Shown here: piece by piece, positions 7,582 to 15,996 of the stretch
How the letters are laid out: each line of letters begins with the position of its first letter
Numbering within the stretch: the stretch's first letter is position 1
From: Fusobacteriaceae bacterium
Lineage (GTDB): Bacteria; Fusobacteriota; Fusobacteriia; Fusobacteriales; Fusobacteriaceae
DNA: 54,531 nt
Reading direction: 5' to 3'
Assembly: GCA_900764925.1 (NCBI GenBank)
Contig: CAAFPW010000092.1
Span: forward strand, 1 to 54,531
Position numbers and translations under genes: made by a program
The notes under the pieces: model-generated
Database searches by the model: none
What the model saw: the letters and a program-made list of their open reading frames with translations, nothing else
What the model was told of the DNA's origin: nothing

Positions 7582-8229
7582 CTATTTTACTATATAGTCC
7601 ACAAATATTCTCGATGTCATTACATGATCTGGGTCTATCTCTCCAACTTTTACAAGTTTTTCTGCAAAAACTATAACAGTATCTGCAGCTGTTGCCATCA
7701 TTGGGTTAAAGTTCTTTGTAGTTTTAGCATAAATTATATTTCCTAATTCATCTACTACCGAACCATTAATTAAAGCAACGTCTGCTCTTAGAGGTTTTTC
7801 TAATAGATATTTTTTTCCATCTACTTCAATTACTTGTTTTCCTTCTTCAACTATTGTTCCTACACCAGTTGGAGTAAGTATTCCACCTAATCCATTTCCT
7901 GCTGCTCTAATTCTTTCTGCAAGAGTTCCTTGAGGACAAAGCTCTACTTCCATCTCTCCTGTTTGCATTCTTCTTCCTGTTTCTGGGTTAGTTCCAATAT
8001 GAGTAGCTATAACTTTTTTTACTTGGTTATTACATACTAGTCTTCCTATTCCTCTATCAGGAAATCCAGTATCATTTCCTATTACTGTTAAATCTTTTAC
8101 ACCTTTTTCTATAAGTGCATCAATAATTTTTTCTGGTGTTCCAACACCTAAAAATCCACCAATAAAGACAGTCATACCATCTTTTACGTGTGATACTGCT
8201 TCTTCCATTGTCACTACTTTGTTTCTCAT
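7582..8229 (-). CDS. atoD: Acetate/butyrate-acetoacetate CoA-transferase, alpha subunit
   Basis: A 215-residue alpha subunit with the CoA-binding GGFLGVGTPEKII motif near residue 23, VIGNDTG, and GGILTPTGVGT. Length and motif order are typical of AtoD/CtfA. AGGAGG precedes the ATG. It is cotranscribed with the beta subunit downstream and follows the DNA glycosylase gene by about 26 bases. Confidence 0.92.
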   Translation of the reverse strand: MRNKVVTMEEAVSHVKDGMTVFIGGFLGVGTPEKIIDALIEKGVKDLTVIGNDTGFPDRGIGRLVCNNQVKKVIATHIGTNPETGRRMQTGEMEVELCPQGTLAERIRAAGNGLGGILTPTGVGTIVEEGKQVIEVDGKKYLLEKPLRADVALINGSVVDELGNIIYAKTTKNFNPMMATAADTVIVFAEKLVKVGEIDPDHVMTSRIFVDYIVK

Positions 8230-8255
8230 CTTTACCTCCTAGCTCTTTAAAAAAA

Positions 8256-8912
8256 CTACTTGAAGATCTCCCCTGCCTCTAAATACCACAATAATAGATC
8301 TAAGCTATCCATTGAAATATTTACATAGCTACAATAATCTTTCATTTTTTTCTCTATTTCTAAGTATAACTTTGGAGTTATACTTTTAGGAACTTCATCA
8401 ATTACCTCTAGTCTTACTAAATTTCTCAAAATATGTCTATCTAAAATAGATATTTCCTGTCCAAATCCAACATTTCTTAAGAAGTGACTAGCCTCTTTAT
8501 AAGCCATACCTTTTATGTTCTTTACTATCCATTCTCTAGCTTCTTTTATATCTTGAAACTTCAAGAAAAAATCTTTAGTGATAATTTTTCCCTCATCATC
8601 TTTCATTTTCTCTCTAAGTTCAACAAGATACTTAGCTTTATTATTTTTAAACCTCACGATATTGAGATATTCTACCATCTCTTCAGCACTTCCTGAAAAA
8701 AGTAGCCCATTATCTCTCAATGTTGTAATTGCTTTCCAAGCGTTTACAGCTTTAGATTGAGGAGTTAGGATACAAAAAGATAACTCCACATGGATATCTT
8801 TATTATCTCCTTTCTCCCAAACCTCTTTAAATTCTTTTAATCTTTTTTCAATATCCTCTTTAATCTCAAAATACTTTTTTTCTATTTCATAAAAATACTC
8901 GTTCTTTTTCAT
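8256..8912 (-). CDS. ogg: 8-oxoguanine DNA glycosylase/AP lyase, archaeal Ogg2 type
   Basis: This 218-residue base-excision repair enzyme belongs to the helix-hairpin-helix-GPD superfamily. The catalytic lysine is Lys139 in GMAYKEASHFLRNVG and the essential aspartate is Asp158 in SILDRHILRN; the C-terminal helix contains SMDSLDLLLWYLE. Short length and lack of an N-terminal domain match Ogg2 ('N-glycosylase/DNA lyase'). It is embedded between atoE and atoD with gaps of 15 and 26 bases, so it is cotranscribed with fatty-acid metabolism genes, an unusual setting for a repair gene. Confidence 0.85.
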   Translation of the reverse strand: MKKNEYFYEIEKKYFEIKEDIEKRLKEFKEVWEKGDNKDIHVELSFCILTPQSKAVNAWKAITTLRDNGLLFSGSAEEMVEYLNIVRFKNNKAKYLVELREKMKDDEGKIITKDFFLKFQDIKEAREWIVKNIKGMAYKEASHFLRNVGFGQEISILDRHILRNLVRLEVIDEVPKSITPKLYLEIEKKMKDYCSYVNISMDSLDLLLWYLEAGEIFK

Positions 8913-8927
8913 TCTTCTCCTTTTATT

Positions 8928-10310
8928 TTAGAAAAGGAAGAAACCTGCCGAAATAACAAATCCTGAACATATTAATACTATTAAACAATATCCCATTATA
9001 TCTTTAGCTCCCAATCCTGCTATTCCTAAAGCTGGTAAAGCCCAGAATGGTTGGATCATATTTGTCCAAGCATCTCCCCAAGCTATTGCCATAGCTGATT
9101 TAGCAGCTGATACTCCTATTTCAAGCCCTGCTGGCATAACAATTGGAGCTTGCACAGCCCATTGTCCTCCTCCAGATGGAACAAAGAAGTTAACAAGTCC
9201 AGCACTCCAGAATGAGAATAGTGGGAATGTAGCTGGAGTTGAAATATTTACGAAGAAATTTGACATAATTATTGCCAATGATACTCCTTCAGCATTTGCC
9301 CCTGTCATTATACCCATAATTCCTGCATAGAATGGGAATTGTAATAAAATTCCTGAAGCTCCTTTAGTAGCTTCTAAGAAAGCATCCAAAAATCTTCTAG
9401 GTGTTCCATGTAATAATATTCCTGTAAATAGGAAGATAAAGTTTACTAAGTTCAAGTTTAAGTTAAATCCTTTTGTTACAAAATATTGGATAATATATAC
9501 CCATCCCATTACTCCTAATATAATAGAAACTACTTTACTATTTTCTATTTTTTCAGCAGGAGTCATATCACTCCAATTTTTTACAACAGTTTCCTCTTTT
9601 TCCTCTAGTAATTTAGGGTCAACAGTTACTACTTCATCATCACTAGGATACATAGCTCTGTTTATTAAAGGTAAAACTATAAGTAATCCACCCATTATAA
9701 ATAGGTTCATTGGTGAAAATATAGTTTGGCTAGTTGGAATATTTGCTGTGATTGCTCCAGCTGTTTGTTTAGAAAGAGCTGCTACACTATCACTTGCTAC
9801 TTGTAATGGAATTGAACCTGAAAGTCCTCCATGCCACACTAAGAATCCTGTATAAGCTGAAGCTATTAAAAGTCTATAATCTATTCCTTTTATTTTTTTG
9901 GCTATCTCTCTAGCAAATATTGCTCCAATTACCAATCCAAATCCCCAGTTTAATATACAAGCTATTGTAGAAACTAAAGTTACAACTACTATTGCTTGTC
10001 TAGGTGTTGATAGTTTAGATGCAAGATTTGATAAAAAGTTTTTAAATACCTTCGAACTTGCCATTGTATGTCCTGTTACTAATACCAATGCCATTTGCAT
10101 CGAAAAAGATAACAACGACCAAAATCCATTAGTCCAATGTCCTATGATTCTCATAGGCGATTGTTTTGTAAAAACCATTGTTCCCACAAAAACTATAAAA
10201 GTTAATAAAGCACAGAATATATATGGATCTGGTAGATATTTTTGCATAACAGATACACATAATGAAGTAAAACGTTTGAATAATCCTTGTTTATTGTTTT
10301 GATTACTCAT
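8928..10310 (-). CDS. atoE: Short-chain fatty acid transporter AtoE
   Basis: A 460-residue membrane protein with about 10-12 hydrophobic segments, beginning with FTSLCVSVMQKYLPDPYIF and containing NWGFGLVIGAI, WHGGLSGSIPL and FFVPSGGGQWAVQAP, all hallmarks of the AtoE family. It probably exchanges acetoacetate or butyrate for the CoA-transferase encoded downstream. It is the first gene of the operon and has a near-consensus promoter. The 15-base gap to ogg is small, which supports cotranscription. Confidence 0.92.
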   Translation of the reverse strand: MSNQNNKQGLFKRFTSLCVSVMQKYLPDPYIFCALLTFIVFVGTMVFTKQSPMRIIGHWTNGFWSLLSFSMQMALVLVTGHTMASSKVFKNFLSNLASKLSTPRQAIVVVTLVSTIACILNWGFGLVIGAIFAREIAKKIKGIDYRLLIASAYTGFLVWHGGLSGSIPLQVASDSVAALSKQTAGAITANIPTSQTIFSPMNLFIMGGLLIVLPLINRAMYPSDDEVVTVDPKLLEEKEETVVKNWSDMTPAEKIENSKVVSIILGVMGWVYIIQYFVTKGFNLNLNLVNFIFLFTGILLHGTPRRFLDAFLEATKGASGILLQFPFYAGIMGIMTGANAEGVSLAIIMSNFFVNISTPATFPLFSFWSAGLVNFFVPSGGGQWAVQAPIVMPAGLEIGVSAAKSAMAIAWGDAWTNMIQPFWALPALGIAGLGAKDIMGYCLIVLICSGFVISAGFFLF

Positions 10311-10347
10311 GATCTCATCCCCTCTTATTTTATTTCGTCACAAGTTA

Positions 10348-10376
10348 AGTATACTACCACTATCAACAATTGTCAA
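10348..10376 (-). promoter_or_regulatory. Promoter of the atoE-ogg-atoDA operon
   Basis: -35 TTGACA (10376-10371), 17-base spacer, -10 TATACT (10353-10348). The start would fall about 30 bases before the AtoE ATG. Confidence 0.8.
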
Positions 10377-10422
10377 GCATTATTAACGTTTTCAATACTT
10401 TTTGAACATTTTTTTAAAAAAA

Positions 10423-11805
10423 TTAGGTTATATTTAATTCAAACCAAAAATTTACATAGTTATTTTCTGTGATATATACCCCATATTTACTCTTATGATT
10501 TTCTAAAATTCCAGCAACAATGGCTAATCCTAAACCATGACCATCCTTTCCAATAGAACTATCCAATCTTACAAAAGGATTCCAAATGGTTTCTAAATCT
10601 TTTTCTGTCAGATGATCACTTCTATTTATTACAGTAACTCTGCATCTATTATTTAATTTTTCCAATTTTATTTGGACAGGATCATCTCCAGTACTATACT
10701 TTATAGCATTAACTATTAGATTTTCTAAAACCCTATCTATATATTTTTCATCACAAATAACTGTAAGATTTCTTTCTCCTATACACTCTACTCTTCTATT
10801 TTTAGAAGAATACTTATCTATGAACTCTTTTATTAATTCATAAATATTAACCTCTTCCATCTGCATCTTAAAATATCCTGATTCTATCTGTGATATAAGA
10901 AGTAGCTCTTTTACTAAACTATCCATCTTATAGCTTTCATCTACTATAACTTCACAATAAAAATTTCTATCATCTTCATTAGCTACATTTTCCATCAATC
11001 CTTGAGCATAACCTTGAATTATAGCTATAGGTGTTTTTAGTTCATGACTTACACAAGCGACAAACTCTTTTCTCAATTTATCTAATTTTTTTTCCTTTTC
11101 AATATCTTCCATAAGTTTTAAGTTAGCCTTGTTTATCTCATCGATATTCTTTTCTAAAGTTTCTCCCATCAGATTTATAGCCTCACCTAACTCTCCAATC
11201 TCATCTTTTCTTTCAGATTCAAACTTTCTATTAAAATCAAGTTTAGCTATTTTTTGAGTTATCTCTTTCAACTCTATAATGGGAGCTACCATCGCCTTAG
11301 AAAATATAAAAGCCATTGTTGATCCAATTATAAATGCTAATATTATAATTTGAAGATGATATTGCATAGAAACCTCTAACCCCTCTTGTATCAGACTCAA
11401 TGGTGTTATTATCTCCAAATATCTATCACTCTTATATCCCATAAAAAGAACCAAAACTTTTCCTCTATAATCATCATAATTTATTATCTTAAATATAGGT
11501 TCTTCAGCTTTTAAGCTCTCCTTCATATCATGAATTTCCTCTTCAGTTAAGAGTTTTCTATCCAAATATTTATCCAATTGCTCACTCTTTTTTATAGTTA
11601 TTTCAGCATTATTTTGTACCTCTAAGTTCCTAAAATCCACAATATAATTTGGATCACTTATCACTCTTCCCATCTGTATAAGCTTATCTTTTTTTGTAGT
11701 GATATAAAATCTTTCCAAATACACAGTATTGGTTATAGCAAACCCACCAATAATCATCATAACCATACTCCACATAAGGAGAAACATCTTCCATCTTATT
11801 TTCAT
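10423..11805 (-). CDS. Sensor histidine kinase
   Basis: A 460-residue membrane kinase: first transmembrane helix at about 8-28, an extracytoplasmic sensor of about 115 residues, second helix at about 150-172, HAMP linker, then the HisKA box with phospho-acceptor His254 (CVSHELKTPI), the N box (ENLIVNAIKYS) and G box (GHGLGLAIV). The sensor domain is not recognised and has no obvious copper-binding Met/Cys/His cluster. It starts three bases after the response-regulator stop, so the two form a pair. They share an operon with a CsoR-like repressor. Confidence 0.9.
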   Translation of the reverse strand: MKIRWKMFLLMWSMVMMIIGGFAITNTVYLERFYITTKKDKLIQMGRVISDPNYIVDFRNLEVQNNAEITIKKSEQLDKYLDRKLLTEEEIHDMKESLKAEEPIFKIINYDDYRGKVLVLFMGYKSDRYLEIITPLSLIQEGLEVSMQYHLQIIILAFIIGSTMAFIFSKAMVAPIIELKEITQKIAKLDFNRKFESERKDEIGELGEAINLMGETLEKNIDEINKANLKLMEDIEKEKKLDKLRKEFVACVSHELKTPIAIIQGYAQGLMENVANEDDRNFYCEVIVDESYKMDSLVKELLLISQIESGYFKMQMEEVNIYELIKEFIDKYSSKNRRVECIGERNLTVICDEKYIDRVLENLIVNAIKYSTGDDPVQIKLEKLNNRCRVTVINRSDHLTEKDLETIWNPFVRLDSSIGKDGHGLGLAIVAGILENHKSKYGVYITENNYVNFWFELNIT

Positions 11806-11808
11806 ATT

Positions 11809-12468
11809 TTACCCCTCAAATTTATAACCAAAACCTCTTACAGTTTGAATATACTCATCACCTATTTTCTTTCTAAGTCTTTTTATATGAGTATCTACAG
11901 TTCTAGAATCTCCAAAATAATCCCATCCCCAAACTGAATTTAAGATCTTCTCTCTAGAAAGTGCTATCCCTTTATTCTCTATAAAAAAATATAGAAGATC
12001 ATACTCTTTTGGGGTTAATTCTAAAACAACATCTTTTAGTTTTACCTCTCTTTTTACCCCATCTATAACTAAATCTCCAAAAGCCATTGGTACATTATCT
12101 ACAATTTTTCTATCCCTTCTCAACAGTGCTTTTACTTTAGCAACTAACAGTTTAGGATTAAATGGTTTTGTCATGTACTCATCTGCCTCTAAATCAAAAC
12201 CAAAAAGTTGATCACTCTCATCTGATCTAGCTGTTAGCATAATAATAGGAACTTGTGATTCCTCTCTAATTTTTCTACAAACACTCCATCCATCTATCTT
12301 AGGCATCATTATATCTAAAATAACAACATCATATCCAGTTGAAAAAAACTTTTCTATTCCCTCTTCTCCATCTCCAGCCTCATCAACTGTATAACCCTCT
12401 CTTACCAAGTAATCCTTTATCAGTTTTCTGATTTTCCACTCATCATCTATTATAAGTATCTTTTTCAT
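11809..12468 (-). CDS. OmpR-family response regulator
   Basis: A 219-residue regulator with an N-terminal receiver domain (phospho-acceptor Asp52 in VVILDIMMP, acidic pair IIDDE, switch threonine in MLTARS, Lys in YMTKPFNP) and a C-terminal winged-helix DNA-binding domain (TPKEYDLLYFF, SRTVDTHIKRLRKKIG). It lies between the tandem CsoR gene and its kinase on one transcript. Its targets are unknown; the position suggests a role in copper or envelope stress, but this is inference. Confidence 0.92.
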   Translation of the reverse strand: MKKILIIDDEWKIRKLIKDYLVREGYTVDEAGDGEEGIEKFFSTGYDVVILDIMMPKIDGWSVCRKIREESQVPIIMLTARSDESDQLFGFDLEADEYMTKPFNPKLLVAKVKALLRRDRKIVDNVPMAFGDLVIDGVKREVKLKDVVLELTPKEYDLLYFFIENKGIALSREKILNSVWGWDYFGDSRTVDTHIKRLRKKIGDEYIQTVRGFGYKFEG

Positions 12469-12503
12469 TGTATTCCTCCTAATCTCTGTAATCCCTTAAT
12501 ATA

Positions 12504-13085
12504 TTATTTTATCATCTTATTTATTGTGTACAAGAAGTCATCTATTGTTTTTTCCTCATTCCCAGCTTTTATATCTCTCACTAAACAGTTTCTAACATGC
12601 CCCTCTAAAATGACTTTAGACATACTATCCAACTCTATTTTTATTGTAGCTATATCCTTTAAAATAGTACTACAACAATCCTCTCTCTCTATTGATTTCC
12701 TCATCTTTTCTATCTGTTTCTCTATCTTTCTAATGATATCATCATTACTTTCAATCACCTTTCTTCCACTCTTCTCCATCAGATTATTCAAAATCATTAT
12801 TAAATCCGTTGTAGCTTCAAGTTCTATTCCAGATTTTATATCATGAACAACACAATTTCTTAAATGTGCCTCTAAGACAACTTTTGCTATCCCATTCAAA
12901 GCCGATTTTACTGAAGAAACTTGATTTAAAATCTCATCACATTTGACATGATTTAAAATCATTCTCTCTATCCCTCTCAACTGTCCAGCTATTCTATTTA
13001 TTCTTGAAATTAGTTTTTTTCTAAAATCCTCTGTGCTTGATAAGCAGAATACATCATCACTATTTTTTGAAATAATCTCTTTCAT
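12504..13085 (-). CDS. csoR: Tandem-domain CsoR-type copper-sensing repressor
   Basis: The 193-residue product contains two complete CsoR (DUF156) domains in one chain. Each keeps the Cu(I) ligand set at the exact CsoR spacing: Cys49-His74-Cys78 in the first and Cys138-His163-Cys167 in the second (C, +25 H, +4 C). Each also has the conserved RINRIAGQLRGIERM-like first helix, better preserved in domain one. Typical CsoR is a single domain of about 90-120 residues that forms tetramers. A GTG at 13094 would add three residues, but AAGGTGG is better placed for the ATG at 13085. It leads an operon with a two-component system and probably binds the inverted repeat upstream of copZ. Confidence 0.88.
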   Translation of the reverse strand: MKEIISKNSDDVFCLSSTEDFRKKLISRINRIAGQLRGIERMILNHVKCDEILNQVSSVKSALNGIAKVVLEAHLRNCVVHDIKSGIELEATTDLIMILNNLMEKSGRKVIESNDDIIRKIEKQIEKMRKSIEREDCCSTILKDIATIKIELDSMSKVILEGHVRNCLVRDIKAGNEEKTIDDFLYTINKMIK

Positions 13086-13123
13086 CACTACCACCTTACC
13101 AACTTAATTACATATTATTTTAT

Positions 13124-13152
13124 ATTGTACCTCAAAAAAGTAGCTGTTGCAA
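13124..13152 (-). promoter_or_regulatory. Promoter of the csoR-response regulator-kinase operon
   Basis: -35 TTGCAA (13152-13147), 17-base spacer, -10 TACAAT (13129-13124). No copy of the copZ-type G-rich inverted repeat is seen here, so this operon does not look autoregulated by the same site. Confidence 0.65.
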
Positions 13153-13169
13153 ATTTTTAAATTGAAATT

Positions 13170-13230
13170 ATTTAAAAAGAAAAAGAGGAGAAATTCACCA
13201 TAATTACTTTGATAAACTCTTCCTCTTTAA
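13170..13230 (-). terminator. Terminator after copA
   Basis: Minus strand: AAAGAGGA and TCCTCTTT arms enclose a loop of about 31 bases, followed by T-rich sequence. The long loop makes it weaker than the others, but the position directly after copA is right. Confidence 0.55.
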
Positions 13231-13242
13231 AAATAATTTAAT

Positions 13243-15717
13243 CTAAGAAACTTTAAATTTTCTCAATCTCAAAGCGTTACTTACCACCGAAACTGAGCTC
13301 ATAGCCATAGCTGCCCCAGCTATCATAGGATTTAAAAGATGTCCTGTCAACGGATAGAGAACTCCAGCAGCTACTGGTATTCCCACTGTATTATAGATAA
13401 ATGCCCAGAAAAGATTTTCTTTTATATTTTTTATTACTGCATGGCTCAATTCCATAGCTGTAATTACATCTCCTAAATTTCTCTTCATCAAAACAATATC
13501 TGCACTCTCCATGGCTATATCAGTTCCTCCACCTATGGCTATACCTATATTAGCTTGAACCAGAGCTGGTGAGTCATTTATTCCATCTCCTACCATAGCT
13601 ACATTTTTTCCCTGTTCTTGTAATTCCTTTACCTTTAAATACTTCTCTTCTGGAGTAACTTCAGCAAAGATTATATCTATACCTACCTGTTTTCCTATGG
13701 CATCAGCTGTTATCCTATTATCTCCAGTTATCATTCCTACATGATATCCTCTCTGTTGTAATATCTTGATCGTCTGAATAGCTTCTGGTTTTAAAATATC
13801 AGCTACTGCTATAACTCCTACAAGCTCCTTATCAATTGCCAAATACATAGGAGTCTTTCCTTGAGATGCTAAATTATTTAATATCTCATCTTTCTCAATA
13901 ACTATTTCAAAATCTTGCATAAGTTTTTTATTTCCTATAAGAACTTTTTTCTCCTCTATGGTTCCAACTACACCTTTTCCTGTTATAGATTTAAAATCTT
14001 TCAATTTAGGAAATATTAATTCTTTTTCCTTTCCAGCTTCTACAATAGCCTCTCCCAAAGGATGTTCAGAGTGTTCTTCTAAAGCACCAGCTATTGCTAG
14101 TATCTCATCTTCATCCATACTATTAAAAACAAGTATATCTGTTACCTTTGGTTTACCCTCAGTTATTGTACCTGTTTTATCAAAAACAATAGTATCAACT
14201 TTATGAGCTTTTTCTAAAGCTTCTCCAGATTTTATAAGTACCCCTAACTCAGCTCCTCTTCCTGTTCCTACCATTATGGCAGTAGGAGTTGCAAGCCCTA
14301 GAGAACATGGACAAGCTATTACCATAACTGCTACAAAAATGGTAAGAGCAAAGATTGAAGGAGCCTCATGTATCTCAACTATTCCTCTACTTCCTAAAAT
14401 ATACCAAGTTATCCCTGAAATAATGGCTATCAACATAACTACAGGAACAAAATATCCAGATACTTTATCAGCTATCTTAGCTATTGGAGCCTTACTTCCT
14501 TGAGCATTCTCTACAAGCTTTATTATTTTAGAGATAACAGTATCTTTTCCTGTTGCTTCAACTTTTATCTGCATACTACCATTCTTATTTATACTTGCAC
14601 CAAATACCTTATCTCCAACATTTTTATCCACAGGAATACTTTCTCCTGTTAGCATAGATTCATCTACACTACTTTGTCCCTCTATAACTACTCCATCTAC
14701 TGGAATACTCTCTCCAGGTTTTACTAAAACTAACTCTCCTACCTCTACCTCTTCTATATCCACAGAGATAAACTTTCCATCTCTTATAAGGGTAGCTTTT
14801 TTACTTTTCAAACTCATCAGTTTCTTTATAGCCTCTGAAGTTTTTCCCTTACTTACCCCTTCTAGATATTTTCCTAAGAGAATAAGTGCCAAAATAACTA
14901 CTCCAGATTCATAATATAGAGCGTGAGCATAGTGCACATCTCCACTATAAATTTTATATGTTCCATATAGGCTATACAATATTGCTGATCCTGTTCCTGT
15001 TGCTATCAAAGAATCCATACTTGGACTTCTCATAATAAGCTGCCTTATTCCTATCTTATAGAATCTTCTTCCTATATATATCACAGGTATAGAAAGTATC
15101 AATTGAATCAGAGCAAAATTTAGAGGATTACTATTTGGAGAGATAACATTAGGTACAGGTAATCCTACCATTGTTCCCATAGATATATAGAAAACAATAG
15201 CTGAAAAAAAGATTGCTAGTTTAAACTCTAAAAATTCTCTTTTTAAGTGTTGTTCCTGCTCAAGAGCTTTGCTATCTTCTTCTAATTCCTCATGTTTTTT
15301 ACTCTCGTATCCCAACTTTTTTATAACTTCTAAAATCTCTGAAAGCTTTATTTTTTCAGAGTCATATACTACTCTTGCTCTACTATTAGCCAAATTTACA
15401 ATTATTGAATCTACACCTTCTAGTTTTGCAACTTTCTTTTCTATCTTATTTACGCAAACTTGACAAGTTATTCCAGCAATATCTAATTCTACCTCTTTTA
15501 AATCCTTTATCTCTTCTATCTCATAACCTAATTTTTTTACAACCTCTTTTATTCTCTCTCCATCTAAAAGAATTTCATCATAGTCCACTGTCAACTTTTC
15601 ATTTGAAAAATTGACAACAGCCTCATTGACTCCCTCTAATTTAGATAGTTTTTTCTCTATCTTATTTACACAAACTTGGCAGGTTACCCCACCAAGCTGA
15701 TAATTTTTTTTAACCAT
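13243..15717 (-). CDS. copA: Copper-exporting P1B-type ATPase CopA
   Basis: An 824-residue Cu(I) export pump of the inner membrane. Two N-terminal heavy-metal domains carry C13-QV-C16 and C85-QV-C88 in the unusual form GVTCQVC/GITCQVC rather than GMTCxxC. The ion channel motif CPC is in VIACPCSLGLATP, the phosphorylation site is DKTGTITEGKP, the HP motif is in EEHSEHPLGEA, and the hinge is MVGDGINDSPAL. Eight membrane helices are expected. Its ATG overlaps the copZ stop by one base (TAATG), so translation is coupled. Copper induction is expected through the operator upstream of copZ. Confidence 0.95.
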   Translation of the reverse strand: MVKKNYQLGGVTCQVCVNKIEKKLSKLEGVNEAVVNFSNEKLTVDYDEILLDGERIKEVVKKLGYEIEEIKDLKEVELDIAGITCQVCVNKIEKKVAKLEGVDSIIVNLANSRARVVYDSEKIKLSEILEVIKKLGYESKKHEELEEDSKALEQEQHLKREFLEFKLAIFFSAIVFYISMGTMVGLPVPNVISPNSNPLNFALIQLILSIPVIYIGRRFYKIGIRQLIMRSPSMDSLIATGTGSAILYSLYGTYKIYSGDVHYAHALYYESGVVILALILLGKYLEGVSKGKTSEAIKKLMSLKSKKATLIRDGKFISVDIEEVEVGELVLVKPGESIPVDGVVIEGQSSVDESMLTGESIPVDKNVGDKVFGASINKNGSMQIKVEATGKDTVISKIIKLVENAQGSKAPIAKIADKVSGYFVPVVMLIAIISGITWYILGSRGIVEIHEAPSIFALTIFVAVMVIACPCSLGLATPTAIMVGTGRGAELGVLIKSGEALEKAHKVDTIVFDKTGTITEGKPKVTDILVFNSMDEDEILAIAGALEEHSEHPLGEAIVEAGKEKELIFPKLKDFKSITGKGVVGTIEEKKVLIGNKKLMQDFEIVIEKDEILNNLASQGKTPMYLAIDKELVGVIAVADILKPEAIQTIKILQQRGYHVGMITGDNRITADAIGKQVGIDIIFAEVTPEEKYLKVKELQEQGKNVAMVGDGINDSPALVQANIGIAIGGGTDIAMESADIVLMKRNLGDVITAMELSHAVIKNIKENLFWAFIYNTVGIPVAAGVLYPLTGHLLNPMIAGAAMAMSSVSVVSNALRLRKFKVS

Positions 15718-15911
15718 TAGATTACCTCATACCCAGCATCATCTAGTGCTTCCACTATCACACTAAAATCATAATCTTCAGGTATCTCAACTGTAGCTTC
15801 TCCAATTTTTACCTCTAAAACTTCTACTTCACTCAATTCCCCAAGAGCATTTTTTACACTCTTCACACAATGTTCGCATCCCATTCCATCTATTTTTATA
15901 ACTTTTTTCAT
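15717..15911 (-). CDS. copZ: Copper chaperone CopZ
   Basis: A 64-residue single heavy-metal-associated domain with the Cu(I)-binding motif GMGC12-EH-C15. It delivers copper in the cytosol to CopA, encoded immediately downstream with a one-base overlap. Length is normal for CopZ. TAGGAGG lies upstream of the ATG. Confidence 0.93.
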   Translation of the reverse strand: MKKVIKIDGMGCEHCVKSVKNALGELSEVEVLEVKIGEATVEIPEDYDFSVIVEALDDAGYEVI

Positions 15912-15935
15912 AACTATAACCTCCTAAAATTAAAA

Positions 15936-15963
15936 TAGATATAGGGGGGTACCCCTATATCTA
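15936..15963. promoter_or_regulatory. CsoR operator, perfect 12-bp inverted repeat
   Basis: TAGATATAGGGG (15936-15947) and CCCCTATATCTA (15952-15963) are perfect inverted copies around a four-base centre, GGTA. G/C tracts flanked by AT-rich arms are the hallmark of CsoR/RcnR-type sites. It starts at the -10 box and covers the transcription start of copZ, so binding would block transcription. Confidence 0.85.
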
Positions 15964-15991
15964 TGATACTATTTATTACTAAAAAAGTCAA
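15963..15991 (-). promoter_or_regulatory. copZ-copA promoter
   Basis: -35 TTGACT (15991-15986), 17-base spacer, -10 TATCAT (15968-15963). The last -10 base is the first base of the CsoR inverted repeat. Confidence 0.8.
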
Positions 15992-15996
15992 TATTT

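Noticed and set aside
9898..10302. Forward open frame of 134 codons
   Set aside because: It is antisense to the well-supported atoE gene and shows no domain or ribosome site.
13958..14503. Forward open frames opposite copA
   Set aside because: Mirror frames of a long conserved coding gene; no independent support.
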